From Reclinomonas americana ATCC 50394 (taxonomy: Eukaryota; Jakobida; Jakobea; Jakobida): a DNA stretch of 29,426 nucleotides. The stretch covers positions 64,013-93,438 of the forward strand of contig PS015381.1 in NCBI GenBank assembly GCA_048213135.1. Reading direction: 5' to 3'. The notes below the pieces were generated by a model. The model was not told the origin of the DNA and searched no databases. It saw only the letters and a program-made list of their open reading frames with translations. The position numbers were made by a program, and so were the translations under genes. Positions within the stretch are counted from its first letter, which is position 1. Every line of letters begins with the position of its first letter. Shown here one piece after another: positions 1-10,679 of the stretch.

Positions 1-850
1 AGACACAGACAAGATCGAGGCATGAGAGAGGGGGAGAGAGAGAGAGAAGGGCAGCATTGGCTTGTCAAAGAGACAAAGAGACTCCTTTCCTCCTTACCCT
101 GTCTTCCCTTATACTTACTGCCCTTGTCCCGTTCCCTCTCGCCGTGTGATTGGAAGAAGAGAAAGAGAGAAGGACTGGAGATGCAGAACGAGATGAGTGG
201 CAAGAGCGAAGAGAGCGTTGCAATGGCTTGTCTTGCTCTCCATCTGGCCGCGTGACTGCATGAAGTGACAGGGAGACTCCTTTCCTCCCTGCCCTTGTCC
301 CGTTCCTTCTGACTGTGTGAATGGAAGAGGAGAAAGAGAGAAGGGCTGAAGGTGAAGAGGGTAAGAACGAAGAGAGCGTCGCAATGACTTGTCTTGGTCT
401 CCATCTGGCTGCGTGACTGCATGAGGGAAAGAGAGGTGCAAGTGTGTGAGAGGGAGAGAAGGTTCATTCCCTCCTTTCCTTGTTTCTCTTCGCTTGCACG
501 CACCCTTTCCTGTTTGCTCATTCCTTGTCCTTTTCCCTCTGACTCTGTAATTGGATGAAGTGAAAGTGAGAAGGGCTGGAGACACGGAGTAAAACAAGTG
601 AAGTAGAAGCAAGGCAGCATTGGCTTGTCTTGCACTTTCTCACTGCGTGACTGGATGAAGAGACTTAGAAGAAGAGGGCAAGCGTGCGATTGGGTGATTG
701 TGAGAAGACTCCTTCTCTCCTTTCCTTGTTTCTGTTCGCTTGCACTCACACTCTTTCCTGTTCGCTCCTCCCCTGACTGACACTTGAGTATGATAAGTGA
801 AGAGGGGAAGAGTGAAATCAAGGCAGCATTGCCTTATCTTGCCTCTCCCT
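1..850. repeat. Degenerate minisatellite, about 150-210 base units
   Basis: About four diverged copies of one unit follow each other. Shared landmarks are 'gactcctttcctcc', 'cttgtcccgttcc', 'agaagggctg', 'gaagagagcg', 'atggcttgtcttg' and 'gcgtgactg.atgaag', seen near 80-250, 270-430, 460-660 and 700-840. The strands are GA-rich and CT-rich in turn, so long open frames here are chance. A polypyrimidine tract and CAG acceptor at 897 close the block, so it is probably (part of) an intron of the DRC8-like gene to its right. Confidence 0.7.
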
Positions 851-897
851 CCTCTCTCTCTCTCTCTTTCTGCGCCCTCATCCTGCCCTCCCCGCAG

Positions 898-1678
898 AAT
901 TCCTCGCTGTGATGGCCCGCAAGGTGGAGGCCTCGTACACGCCAGCGCAGCTGCAGGAGGCGTTCAAGATCTTTGAGACACCCGACATGCCGCCGGGCTA
1001 CGTCAAGACTGAGGTGTTGGAGAAGGCGTTGGCGACGTATGGTGCGGAGAAGTTGACAGAGGACGAGGCGGCGGAGTTGTTGAAGACGGTGAGTCGCGGG
1101 AGAGCAGTCGCGAGAGGCAAGCTCTCCTTTCTCATTGGTTGTTTCCGCACGCAGGTCGACCCAGACAAGACCGGCAAGATCAACTATCTCGAGTTTCGTC
1201 TCCTCTTGCCTGTCTTCCCTCCTCCCCGTGCGTTCGTCTTGCTTATTTGATGTCACAGGTACATTCAGCTCCTCTCGGTGCGTCCATGCACTGTCATGCG
1301 CTTTGTCTTGCTCCTCATAACTCACCTTGTTGTCTCATTTCCCATCCACGTTGCATCGAGCAGAAGTTGCGTTTGAGTTGTCTCTCTTGCTGTCCTCTTC
1401 TCTGTGCCTCTCTCTCTCTGTCTCTGCTTTCTCCTTTCTCTCTGCCATCTCTGGTTTCTTTATGCCCCTACGCCTCTCTGCCTTTCTGTGCCTCTCTGCC
1501 TTTCTGTGCCCTTTTGCTTTCATGCTGACACGAAGATTCACGCTACACGCAGATAATACCGTGGTTGCGCAATTACAACAGACGCGAGAGCCGAATAGAA
1601 AAAGAAGAACGAAAAAACAAGTGTACACCAAACCCAACCCCTGTTATCAACCGGAAAGCAACGGCACGTGGTTGCTGA
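898..1678 (+). CDS. DRC8: DRC8/EFCAB2-like EF-hand protein, C-terminal part
   Basis: Dynein regulatory complex subunit 8 is an axonemal EF-hand protein of the nexin link. Exons seen: 898-1088 (after CCCCGCAG), 1155-1192, 1259-1277 and, tentatively, 1553-1678. The spliced product starts with FLAVMARKV, which matches the linker before the second EF-hand pair of DRC8. It continues with QEAFKIFE, GYVKTEVLEKAL, EDEAAELLKTVDPDKTG and INYLEYIQLLS. The join at 1192/1259 uses donor GTTTCG and restores E-Y-I-Q. I chose the acceptor at 897 over the ATG at 912 because the residues before that ATG fit the family. The first EF-hand pair should be upstream, hidden by repeats or outside the window. The last exon (basic tail ending RKATARGC) is a guess; a shorter ending after an acceptor at 1534 is also possible. 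It could instead be another calmodulin-like protein. Confidence 0.6.
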
Positions 1679-2100
1679 TCATCGTGTTCATGTTCCTCGT
1701 CACTTTGCTGCATTCTTCAACCGTACCGTTGGAGCTCCAACTGAGGTGGATGGCGGGACCTGTACGCTTGCGCTACCAACTTTGTTTGTTTGAATCAGCC
1801 ATGACCAGGTCGGCACCCGCCCGCGCAATGGTCCAGGTCATGAATGCAAGAGTACAAAGGGAATCGACGTTGCAACAGTCGATGGTCGAGCCATGGCCAC
1901 ATGTACAGGCTTGCCGCTGGGTACGATATCAACACGATTAGCTGCGATGCGGAGATCCATAAATTTGCCAACAGCCTGAACACACAACGGAGCTTTGATG
2001 AAAGCTAGACAGCTGTTGCTTGCTTGTTGGTGAATTGTTGTTGTTGTTGCAACTTCATGCACACATTGCATCATCGCGTTCGTTCGGACCGCAGATCACG
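1679..2100. other. Intergenic, DRC8-like to potassium channel
   Basis: I see no convincing exon. It should hold the 3' end of the EF-hand gene and the 5' region of the channel gene. A (TTG)n run lies at about 2030-2050 just before the channel start. Confidence 0.4.
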
Positions 2101-3583
2101 ATGCAAAAGCGCGCGACAAGCCAGTCCTCAGACATGCGAGTTCCGCTGCTCTCCGCCGGTGCCAGCTCCGACGTGGTCGTGTCACCACCCACCACAGATG
2201 CAACGTGCGCACAAGAGACACAGACGCAGTCAATGTGTATGTGTCTTACTCTCTCACACACTCTCTCTGTCACACACACACACAGCGGACTGGAGCTGCA
2301 GACTGTGGACGAGCTGATCCACTCCATGCAATGCATCGCAGGCGAGCTGAGAAGGCGCATCCAGTCATCATCCGCCGATTCCACCGTGTCTACCACCCGG
2401 CAGCGCACTCCTTCACAGATGGCACTCCGCGAGGAAGACCTCGTGTCACCTCTCGTTGCGTACCTCGAGAGACATGTGCTCCCCCTCCTCCTCTTCCTCC
2501 TCCTGCTCCTCCTCTATGTCTTCTTGATTGCCTTGCTCTTCTTCTCCCCCTCCGCCTTTGTCTTCTTCTTCTCCTCCTTCTCCTCCTCCCTCACTTCCTT
2601 CATCCTCCTTCACGATCACAGAAGCTGAAGAAGCGACGCATCTCCCGTCGCACCCTGCAACTCCTCCTGCCGCTCTCCCTCGTGTGGCAAGTCATTGTGC
2701 TCCTCTGTCTGTGGATCGTCGACAAGCACGTGGTCGATCGCAACTCCACGGGCCTGGACGTGGGCATTGCCTTTATGCTGACTGGGCAGGCGAGTCGCAC
2801 AGTCATGGTTTTTTCTTCCGCCTTCGCGTCTCACCCATCGTTGTCGTCGCGCAGGCTCTGCACATGGTGCTCATTCTGATCTTCAGTGTGAAGCTGGCCA
2901 AGCAGCTGGTCCACGGCACCTTGAATCCGCTCTTCCTGGTGCAGAGCTACTTGTCGACCACCCTCCTCTTTGCGGGCATTGTTGCGTGGCGCTTGAATCG
3001 TGCACCGGCCAGTGACTACATGAGTGACTTGAAACGCGCACAGTACCTCGTCATCTATCGCATGGATGTCACCGCCTTTTCCGGTCTCAACGATTTCCGC
3101 CCATCGACAGAGGTCTCTCGCTCATCACTTCCCCTCCTTCTTTCCTCTCTTGTTGCTGACTGCGCCGCTGAGCCAACGCAGGACACATTCGAGGCATTCG
3201 CCGACTTCTTCATCATGCTCTACTTTTCGCTCACCACCATCACCACATGCGGCTTTGGCGACATTGCCGCCTCGTCGTACTACACTGCCGCCGCGGTCAT
3301 TGTGGAGCTCCTGGTTGCCGTGTGCTACAACGTAGCCGTGTTCGGAATGGCCATCTCGTTCTTCACCGCTGCCGCCCAAGAACACCGGGAGAAACAGCGG
3401 GCCGCCGCCGCCGCGTTCGCCCTCGGCATGAAGGATCCATCGCAGGTGGGAGTGCTTGTGTCTCCCCAGTCGCACCATCTTTCTCACCGTCTCGTGCGTG
3501 CACAGGTGAGAAACGTGAGTGAGCTGCAGGTTCTCTCTTCCAGCGGCCGCTCACTCAGCGGACCGGCGCACCATGTCACATAA
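2101..3583 (+). CDS. Potassium channel with TTCGFGD selectivity filter
   Basis: Exons: 2101-2234, 2286-2475, 2622-2789, 2855-3112, 3182-3445, then in-frame reading to TAA at 3583 (a further 60-base in-frame intron at 3446-3505 is possible). The N-terminal ~100 residues are hydrophilic. A basic stretch (KLKKRRISRR) leads into a membrane helix (LLLPLSLVWQVIVLLCLWIV), followed by at least two more (around FMLTGQALHMVLILIF and YLSTTLLFAGIVAW). Next come a pore helix and filter in the order YFSLTTITTCGFGDI and a final pore-lining helix, then a charged Ala-rich tail (AQEHREKQRAAAAA). The filter has Cys and Phe where TVGYGD is usual. There is no S4 arginine ladder and only one pore loop, so it is not obviously voltage-gated or two-pore. 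The 2789/2855 junction needs a GC-AG intron. The start ATG is the first in the open frame; expression signals are not evident. Confidence 0.8.
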
Positions 3584-3703
3584 AATGAAATGCTGTGAAG
3601 ACATTCCAGTTCTCCCTGTCCTTGTACATAATCCTTCGCCCTCACCAATGAGCGGGCCAGCGCAGCGTGTCACATAAAAAAAAGGTGCTGTAAAGACATT
3701 CGC
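3553..3703. repeat. Direct duplication at the channel 3' end
   Basis: The stop-codon region of the channel (about 3556-3607) recurs at about 3650-3700. Both copies have gcgg.cc.gcgca, gtgtcacataaaa or tgtcacataaaa, and tgctgt.aagacattc. The period is about 94 bases. The second copy lies in the space between the convergent channel and TMEM209 genes. Confidence 0.7.
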
Positions 3704-3744
3704 CTGCATTCCATAATATTCCCAAAATCCCTCCCCTGGACGCC

Positions 3745-6700
3745 TCATCGCCCCGACGATCGCATGTACGGCTTGTCCGACAGCACCGCTTCCAAGTCGA
3801 TGCTGCTGGCCTTGAGCGAACACTTCTTCAGCATGCCGTTGCACTCCGTCATCACCAGATGCACAAACACCACCAGTGCTTGGAACAAGTTGTTGCGTCC
3901 CTGAGGGAGGGAGAGGAAGGGAGGAGAAGTGAGAACGACGAAGACGAGATAGCACAAGCACACTTAATCGTCGTCACCACGTACATCTGCAATGGTTGTC
4001 AACTCTCCTCTGCACCTCTCCGTCTACAACGCGTGCAAAATCACTTGACTCTTCCCCACCATCTATCTCTCTCTCTCTCTCATCTACTCTCTCTCTCTCT
4101 CTACTACTACTACGTACTACTACCGTAACCGTACCGTACCGTACCGTACCGTTACCGTACCGTACCGTACCGTACCNNNNNNNNNNNNNNNNNNNNNNNN
4201 NNNNNNNNNNNNNNNNNNNNNNNNNNNNNNNNNNNNNNNNNNNNNNNNNNNNNNNNNNNNNNNNNNNNNNNNNNNNNNNNNNNNNNNNNNNNNNNNNNNN
4301 NNNNNNNNNNNNNNNNNNNNNNNNNNNNNNNNNNNNNNNNNNNNNNNNNNNNNNNNNNNNNNNNNNNNNNNNNNNNNNNNNNNNNNNNNNNNNNNNNNNN
4401 NNNNNNNNNNNNNNNNNNNNNNNNNNNNNNNNNNNNNNNNNNNNNNNNNNNNNNNNNNNNNNNNNNNNNNNNNNNNNNNNNNNNNNNNNNNNNNNNNNNN
4501 NNNNNNNNNNNNNNNNNNNNNNNNNNNNNNNNNNNNNNNNNNNNNNNNNNNNNNNNNNNNNNNNNNNNNNNNNNNNNNNNNNNNNNNNNNNNNNNNNNNN
4601 NNNNNNNNNNNNNNNNNNNNNNNNNNNNNNNNNNNNNNNNNNNNNNNNNNNNNNNNNNNNNNNNNNNNNNNNNNNNNNNNNNNNNNNNNNNNNNNNNNNN
4701 NNNNNNNNNNNNNNNNNNNNNNNNNNNNNNNNNNNNNNNNNNNNNNNNNNNNNNNNNNNNNNNNNNNNNNNNNNNNNNNNNNNNNNNNNNNNNNNNNNNN
4801 NNNNNNNNNNNNNNNNNNNNNNNNNNNNNNNNNNNNNNNNNNNNNNNNNNNNNNNNNNNNNNNNNNNNTCTCTCTCTCTCTTCCTCTGTTCAAGTACTCC
4901 CACAACAACGGTCGCACCTCACACACGCCCTTCCTTCTCCCACGTACCCTTCGTCAACAATAGACGTGAGGTCAACATGATACCTCACTTCTCCTTTCGT
5001 CACCCCCCCTCCCTCTCTCTCTCTCTCCTAAGTCATTGTGAATGATGCACGGCCCTCTGCAACCTCTCACACGCCCACTCATCTCCCAGCGGCCTTGCAA
5101 CAGATGACGCGATGTCAACATGAATCCTCAATCCTCCAATGCACTTCTGTCAAACGCTTTCTTCTGTTTCACTATTCATCGCCCCTCAACTCCTCCACTG
5201 CTGCGCTCCCACACCTAATAACAATCACCCGCCGTGAAGTACAACTGCACAGCTCTTCACATCTCTCACCCCCATGCATTTCACAACGATCCGTCTGCAC
5301 CACTCTCCTCTTTCTCCTTTCACGCCCTTCCTCTTCTCCCCTCCCCTCCCTTCCCCTTCTCCCCTCCCTTCCCCTCCCCTTTACCCCCCGTCCCCCTTTC
5401 CTCACCGGCACCACCTCGTAATGCGTGCAGCTGGCACCCTTCTCCCGCCCCTGCACCACCTTGAAACTGGGTGGGGAGTCGCGATCTTGCACCAAATTCA
5501 CCCCCGTCATGCTATCCTGCGACGACTTGGAGTCGAAAAAGTGCGAGTCGAAGAACTTCCTGCGCTGCGCATCCACGCCGATGCGTTCGTTGAGGAACTG
5601 GCAGAACACGTGCCGCGAAATATCGGCGTCGAGCGGGAAACCCTTTTTCCAGTCGGGCCCTCCGCCGTCCCACCGGTACGCATCGAGGGCGTCCATTTCC
5701 GCCAGTTCGCCAACGCGCCTCACAATGTACTGGCGCCGCTCCACGGCGACCTTGACCTCCTCGCCGGGGTTCGGCATGAGGTACTGCTCGAGTTGTAGGC
5801 GAGTCTCCATCATGTTGCGGTCGACGATTTGCCGGTACTGTGCGTATCTCTCTTGCTGCGCATCGACAAGAAAGAAGTCAGCAGACGACTCACGTTACAA
5901 ACAAAGAAACAGTGTCCCACAAAACCTCCAGCAACTCCTTCCACGTAAACGGCTGACTGACGGAGGAGACCACAGACAGTGGTGTGCGATAATCAAAATT
6001 AACATCCACGCCCTCCATGCCGGAGCGCACAATAAACTCGGCCACCGCCTGCAGCACACACCCACTTTCGTGAACAAACACACCAACAGTACATGCAGCA
6101 TGCCTCTTTCCCATCCACCACGCACCCTGCGATTGGCCTCCATGTCGCGCCGCAACCTCTTGAACAGGTACGAGAGCCAGCGCCGCATATTGTCGGTCCA
6201 GCGCTCCAACTGGTGCGGACGAATGCCCAAGTCCAGCACCTGTGCGCGTGTATGTCAGCCGCAACCACCACACACCACTGCCCTCACCACCCAATCACCT
6301 TGCGAATATTAGTGTTCGACGTGGCCTTGTGGCCGACGGCGGCGCGATACGAGGACGCATCCTCGGACGACGGACCACCCTCGGTCCAGTGCGCGGCATA
6401 CGTGGTGTCGTCGGTCATCGCACTGCGATCGGTGCGACGCTGCACGATCTTGCTCCACGAACCCGTGTCGTACCAGTCCTCGCCGAAGGGACTGATTGGC
6501 GACCGCGGCGCACTCAGCGATCCGCCGCCCGTGCCGCCCAGACTCGTACGCATCGGCGACGAGATGGGCGATCGCGTGCCCAATCCCGGACTGCCGAAAC
6601 CGAATGCACCCGATCGCGGTGGCGTGCGCGGTGAGCCGCCAAAGCTGCCACGCAGAGCGGCGGGCATCGACGGCGACTGGTCCTCGTAGAACAGCTGGCG

Positions 6701-7622
6701 AAAGTCGGGACGCGGCTGCGGCGACGCCAAGAACTCGGCGGCCGCCGTTCTCGCGCCACCGCCAGCGCCGCCAAGGACCGGAGCACTCGGCGACGCCGCC
6801 ATTGGTGTCTCCTTTTCCACCAGCGCGGGGGTGCGGACACGGAGCTCTGCGGGTGAAGAGGGAGGGAGGGAGGAGAGAGAGAGAGGAGGGAGGGTCAGTA
6901 AGTTCATTCTCACTCAACACAGAGTAACAAAGACAAAGTAATCGCTGCCCTCACTTACTCCCTCTGTCACTCTTTTCACTCATCATGCAGTAACAAAGAG
7001 AGATAGGGGGCGAAGCAGGTCACACGCCGTCTCTTTCTCTCTCTCTCTCTCATTTAACCAGCACGAAGTTACACAGCAAGAGCGAAGGCAGGCAAGAAGT
7101 CATCGCCTCCCAGTTTTCATGCAGCGAAACGAGTCACAGCTGCCCTCTCTTTTCCTCTCTCAGCACGCAGTTACACAGCGTGAGGGAAGGCAGGCAAGAG
7201 AAGTCATCACTGCCTTCGCTTCCCAATCTTCAAGCAGTGCCCTCACTCCCTCTCCCACTCCTTCCGCACACAATCACACAGCAAGAGAAGACAACAAGTC
7301 CCAGCAGATCTCACTCTCTCTTTCCCTTCCTCCCTCCCTTTCCTGCTCTTCCCCCCCATTCGCCTGTCATACCATTCTCCTTGATGCCCAGCAGCTTCTT
7401 CTCCGCATCCGTCAGTCGCACAGTCAGCAATGCAGGCTTGCGCAACAAGAGCCACAGTCCAGCCGCCAGCAATGCAGCAGGCAACAACACCGCTGTGAGA
7501 GAGAGAGAGAGAAGGGAAAGAGGGTGAGAGAGAGGGAGGGAGGGAGGGAGGGAAAGAGGGAGAGAGAAGGGAATGGGAAGAGGGAGAGAGAAGGGAAAGA
7601 GGGAGAGAGAAGGGAAAGAGGG

Positions 7623-7654
<32 letters not shown>

Positions 7655-7750
7655 AGAAAGAAGAGAGAGAGAGACAAGAGTCCAGAATGCAATGCACTCA
7701 CCAAGCACAAAATCAGCATGTGGCATTCCCTCACGCCACGCATCCATCAT
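3745..7750 (-). CDS. TMEM209: TMEM209-family nuclear envelope membrane protein
   Basis: The conserved domain (Pfam CYB561N family) is clear; in animals TMEM209 binds nucleoporin NUP205. Exons, reading from the start: 7702-7750 (MMDAWREG...), 7373-7492 (membrane helix VLLPAALLAAGLWLLLRK, then LTDAEKKLLGI), 6299-6846, 6126-6239, 5899-6048, 5406-5855 and 3745-3903. The long exon 6299-6846 encodes a Pro/Ser/Gly-rich linker. Family marks are RWTDNMRRWLS, AYRWDGGGP.W, FPLDADISRHVFCQFL and, in the last exon, GRNNLFQALVVFVHLV. Total is about 520 residues, close to the usual ~560. Between HYE/VVP (5406) and GRNNLF (3903) the family has about 12 more residues, so a small exon is missing, probably in or beside the 692-N gap. 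The last exon ends RSSGR-stop. The start ATG pair directly precedes the helix-containing exon. Confidence 0.88.
4119..4176 (+). repeat. CCGTA pentanucleotide satellite at gap edge
   Basis: Ten or so copies of CCGTA (one or two altered to CGTTA) run straight into the N gap, preceded by (CT)n and (CTA)n. It lies in the last TMEM209 intron and probably broke the assembly. Confidence 0.85.
4177..4868. other. Assembly gap (692 N) in a TMEM209 intron
   Basis: Unknown sequence. Minus-strand TMEM209 coding on both sides supports the relative orientation of the flanks. From 4869 to 5405 the visible sequence is CT-rich intron without a convincing exon. Confidence 0.8.
6900..7300. repeat. Degenerate tandem repeat in TMEM209 intron 2
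   Basis: Diverged copies share 'cagcacg.agttacacagc', 'gaaggcaggcaagagaagtcatc' and 'ctgccctc'. They are seen near 6980-7050, 7060-7110, 7155-7215 and 7260-7300. They fill most of the 526-base intron between exons 2 and 3, by far the longest fully sequenced TMEM209 intron. Confidence 0.6.
7499..7682. repeat. GA-rich microsatellite
   Basis: Imperfect (GA)n with repeated 'agggagagagaagggaa' units and a short (TG)n. It lies in TMEM209 intron 1. Arg/Glu or Ser/Leu-rich open frames here are artefacts of the repeat. Confidence 0.85.
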
Positions 7751-8072
7751 CGTTCTACACACACACAGATGAGTGTCTTGTGTGTGTGTGACTTGAGAGA
7801 GAGCGCGCAACTGGAACGACTGTGTCCACGTGCAACACTTCCACAACACTGCGAGACTCAGTGCAAACTTGCCCATCCATCGCCCCTGCGCCAACTCAGC
7901 TCGCACTCGTCGATGCTCTGCATATTGCTCGACGAGTCGTGGAGCATGCATCCTTCACACTCCCACCCTCACTCAAAAAAAAAACGAACTTGCATGACAG
8001 ACACGCAGGACATCTTCGTTGCCTTCCGTGGACGGAGAAAGATGTACACTTGCAAACTCAGCGCCCCTGTGC
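7751..8072. other. Intergenic, TMEM209 to IFT54 (both minus)
   Basis: Holds the TMEM209 5' region and the IFT54 3' region. I see (CA)n at 7757-7790 and an A-run at 7976-7984, but no gene and no clear regulatory site. Confidence 0.5.
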
Positions 8073-10285
8073 TCACTGGGAGTTCGGCAGCACCACCAGC
8101 CGCATAAACCGCTCAATGGACTGGTCGTTGCGCAGTACCTGGGCCTTGATCGAGGCGATCTTGGCCGCCTGGTCCTTGATCTGCTGCTCCAACTCGTGCA
8201 GCTTGGTGGTCAGCGGCAGCAGCGTGTCGCGTGTCTTCACGTTTTGCTCCTCCAGGCGCGACGACTGCTTGTCCGACTCCTTTCTCCACACGTCGAGCTC
8301 GCGGTTCATCGCCTCCATGTCCTCCTGCAGGTACTCCAAGCTCTTGCCTAGTGGATTGGCGGCCGCGCACAGCCGCTGAATGGAGGAGCGCAGGCCGTCG
8401 ACCTCCTTTTGCACAGCTCCCTTGTCGATCGACGGCACATTGTGCTTGTTGTCACGTCGGTCGGCAAATTTCTACAACACGCAAAGATGAGCCCTTTGCT
8501 TTCTCTCTGCACTCTGCGTGTGAGTTGATTCTTCCGTCAACGCAACTCCATAATTCGAGTCGCTGCCGAGCTTCGCTTCCTCCTCATTCTCAAACCCGTG
8601 TCCCTGGTGCGAGTCCACGACAATCACTCCATCCTCGTCGTCGTGCCCGCCCTTGTCCTCCACAATCAAGCCCTTGACGGTGGCGGCCGGTGCAGCTGGT
8701 GCATCCACAGCCGACGAGCCCGACGCATTGCGTGCCGAGCGCTCGTTGGTGGCCACGGGCGGTGGTCGACGACCGGCGGTCTGTGGACGTGCGCCGCGCC
8801 GTGACGACGCAGGTCGATTCTGGCCGCTGTCGGGTCGTCCCGAGTTGCTGTCGGGTCGTGAGCGGCTGCCAGGTCGCAAGCCACTGCGCATAGGGGGAAA
8901 AGTGAGTGACATGGCGCGTACTCATTTTCTCTCTGCATACGCGTACCTTGTTGAACCGGACCGACTTCCCGCCGCTNNNNNNNNNNNNNNNNNNNNGCGT
9001 CCACACACTGAGAGAGAGACAGAGAAAGAAAGAAAGCGCGACTTGTTTTCTAATCTCTCTCTGCCTCTGTCTCTCTCTCTCTGCCTGTGTTATCAGGTCT
9101 GTTCCAGGGCGATGAGCTGGACGCCAAGGCGATTGGCGCCACCAAGGAAGGCAAGACGGCGATCATCTCCAAGATGATCAACTACACGGCGTTTGCCATG
9201 AAAAAGTACATTCCTGTGCGCATCAAGAAGGTGCTGGCGGGCGCAGAGGCCACCGCCACAAACATCTTCTTGCAGCACCTGGGTGCGTCCCTTTGGTGTC
9301 ACATGTGTTGGCTTGTCTTCAGTAGCTCACCTCTCTCCCTCCCTCTCTCTCTCCCTCTCCCTCCTTCCATCAACAGCGATTGCGGCGCAGAGTCCATCGG
9401 CGGATCGAGACGGTGCGCTGACTCGCGCGCTGTCGGGTGAGGAGCAGACGCCGGATCTCGACCGGGAGGCGGCGGCTGCGGCAGCTCCACCGCCACGACA
9501 GAAGAAGAAGGAGGCGCCGCCGCCACCGCCGCCGGAGCCGGAGCCAGTGGCGGCACCGGCGCCTACGCGTGCGTCAAAGCAGCAGGATCCGTCGCCGGCA
9601 CGGCAGCGGGAGAAGACGGAGCCGTCGCCGGCTCGTGCGCGTCCGTCGCCTGGGCGGAGCACCGAGTCGGAGCCGACGTCGACGACCACGGCTATTGATG
9701 CTGGTCCACCGCCGCGACAGTCGCATGCGGCGGCGGAGGATGATGACGACAGACCGCCGAAGCGGAAATCACGCACCGAGAAGCCGCCAAACGGGCGCCG
9801 ACGTGGCGAGGAGGCAGACAGTGCGCCGCTGACACCACAGCCGGAGCCGCCGGTCATTCACGGTGGACACACGGATTCACACGGCAGTGCCTACGACGAC
9901 GACATGGTGCGACATGACGGTGGCGACGATGATGGTGGNNNNNNNNNNNNNNNNNNNNACCTTCTCCAAAGCCCGTCGACTCACGCACTGCAGTGAAGAT
10001 GTCGTGCAGGAAGCGGAAAGGTGGCTTGCGCAAGTTCTTCTCTCCAAGCTGTGACACACACACACAGACAAGTCAGGCCACACACACTCTCACTCTCTTT
10101 GTGTGAGTGTGTGTGTGTCTCACCTTGGGCTTGGCAAACAGCGGCTGCAACACGTCGACTGTGTGTGTGTGTTGCACTTTCATGTCAACTGCCAATCACA
10201 TTTGTTGTGTGTCACACACTTACTCTCACTCACCTGTCTCCTGCCAGTTCTCTCCTCCCTCCTCGCCTCCTTCGTCCTCGGCCAT
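8073..10285 (-). CDS. IFT54: IFT54 (TRAF3IP1/MIP-T3) intraflagellar transport protein
   Basis: IFT-B subunit that binds tubulin through an N-terminal CH domain and IFT20 through its C-terminal coiled coil. Correctly oriented exons: 10234-10285 (MAEDEGGEE...), 10124-10158 ([12 protein letters not shown]), 9961-10048 ([13 protein letters not shown], the classic start of the CH domain), then 8947-8976, 8547-8883 (Ser/Arg/Pro-rich, [10 protein letters not shown], as in the family's middle region) and 8073-8471. The last exon has the family hallmark [21 protein letters not shown], then [20 protein letters not shown]. The rest of the CH domain and the low-complexity middle lie at 9097-9282 and 9375-9938 but on the plus strand, because that contig is inverted (separate entry). 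The join at 8546 uses donor GTTGCG and is forced by an in-frame TAG at the acceptor. The start is the only ATG before the first consistent splice. Confidence 0.9.
8997..9938 (+). other. IFT54: Inverted contig carrying the IFT54 CH-domain and middle exons
   Basis: This piece is bounded by two gaps of exactly 20 N. On the plus strand it reads intron, exon 9097-9282 ([19 protein letters not shown], then [13 protein letters not shown]), intron, exon 9375-9938 (Pro/Glu/Arg-rich linker ending in Asp/Gly repeats). The rest of IFT54 is on the minus strand on both sides. If flipped, the exon ending GAAG|GT at 9959 meets 'GCGTCC' to give a GTGCGT donor, and the next exon continues in phase 1 (E-G-L-F-Q-G). 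At the other end the frame GG|A-GCG runs on into the minus-strand exon at 8976. Both junctions work with zero-length gaps. Confidence 0.92.
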
Positions 10286-10679
10286 GATGTGTGTGAGTGA
10301 GTGTGAGAGAGTGGCGGTCTCGAAAGGGTAAAGTGTCGGGTTGAGGGCAACGGAATGAAAGTGTGCGCGGCATTTTTGGAATTTTTGTAACGGCCAGCTG
10401 CTTGAGCGGAAACCCTTCCTTGCAGCCATCCTCTATCAAAGCAGAGACGAGTTCTACCTATAATCCTTATAGTCTATTCATCCTTCTCTACGGCAGTGGA
10501 TTAGCTGCTGCTGGTTGATGAGGAAAATTTGAAACAAGCATCATCACTTGGTGTTTGTTTTTTGTTGAATAGTTTGACATGTAAGCATATGGTAGGATGA
10601 GGAGAAGGGAGAAGGGTGAGGGAAGGAAAGCAGAGACGCGAGATGGGGAAAACAAAAAAACAAAAGGCAGTCGAGTGCG
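10286..10679. other. Intergenic, IFT54 start to RIB43A stop
   Basis: AT-richer than its surroundings, with T-runs near 10556-10566. It should contain the IFT54 promoter and the RIB43A 3' end. I see no gene. Confidence 0.5.

Noticed and set aside
1-850. CRISPR-like array from regularly spaced similar blocks
   Set aside because: Copies are long, diverged and without short identical repeats and unique spacers; the context is eukaryotic.
3974-5045. Long open frames on both strands through the 692-N gap
   Set aside because: Mostly unknown bases; the flanks are repeats.
5425-6312. 295-residue open frame on the plus strand
   Set aside because: It is the antisense of TMEM209 exons; the minus strand has the family motifs and splice sites.
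7119-7772. 217-residue plus-strand frame rich in Arg and Glu
   Set aside because: Produced by the GA microsatellite in a TMEM209 intron.
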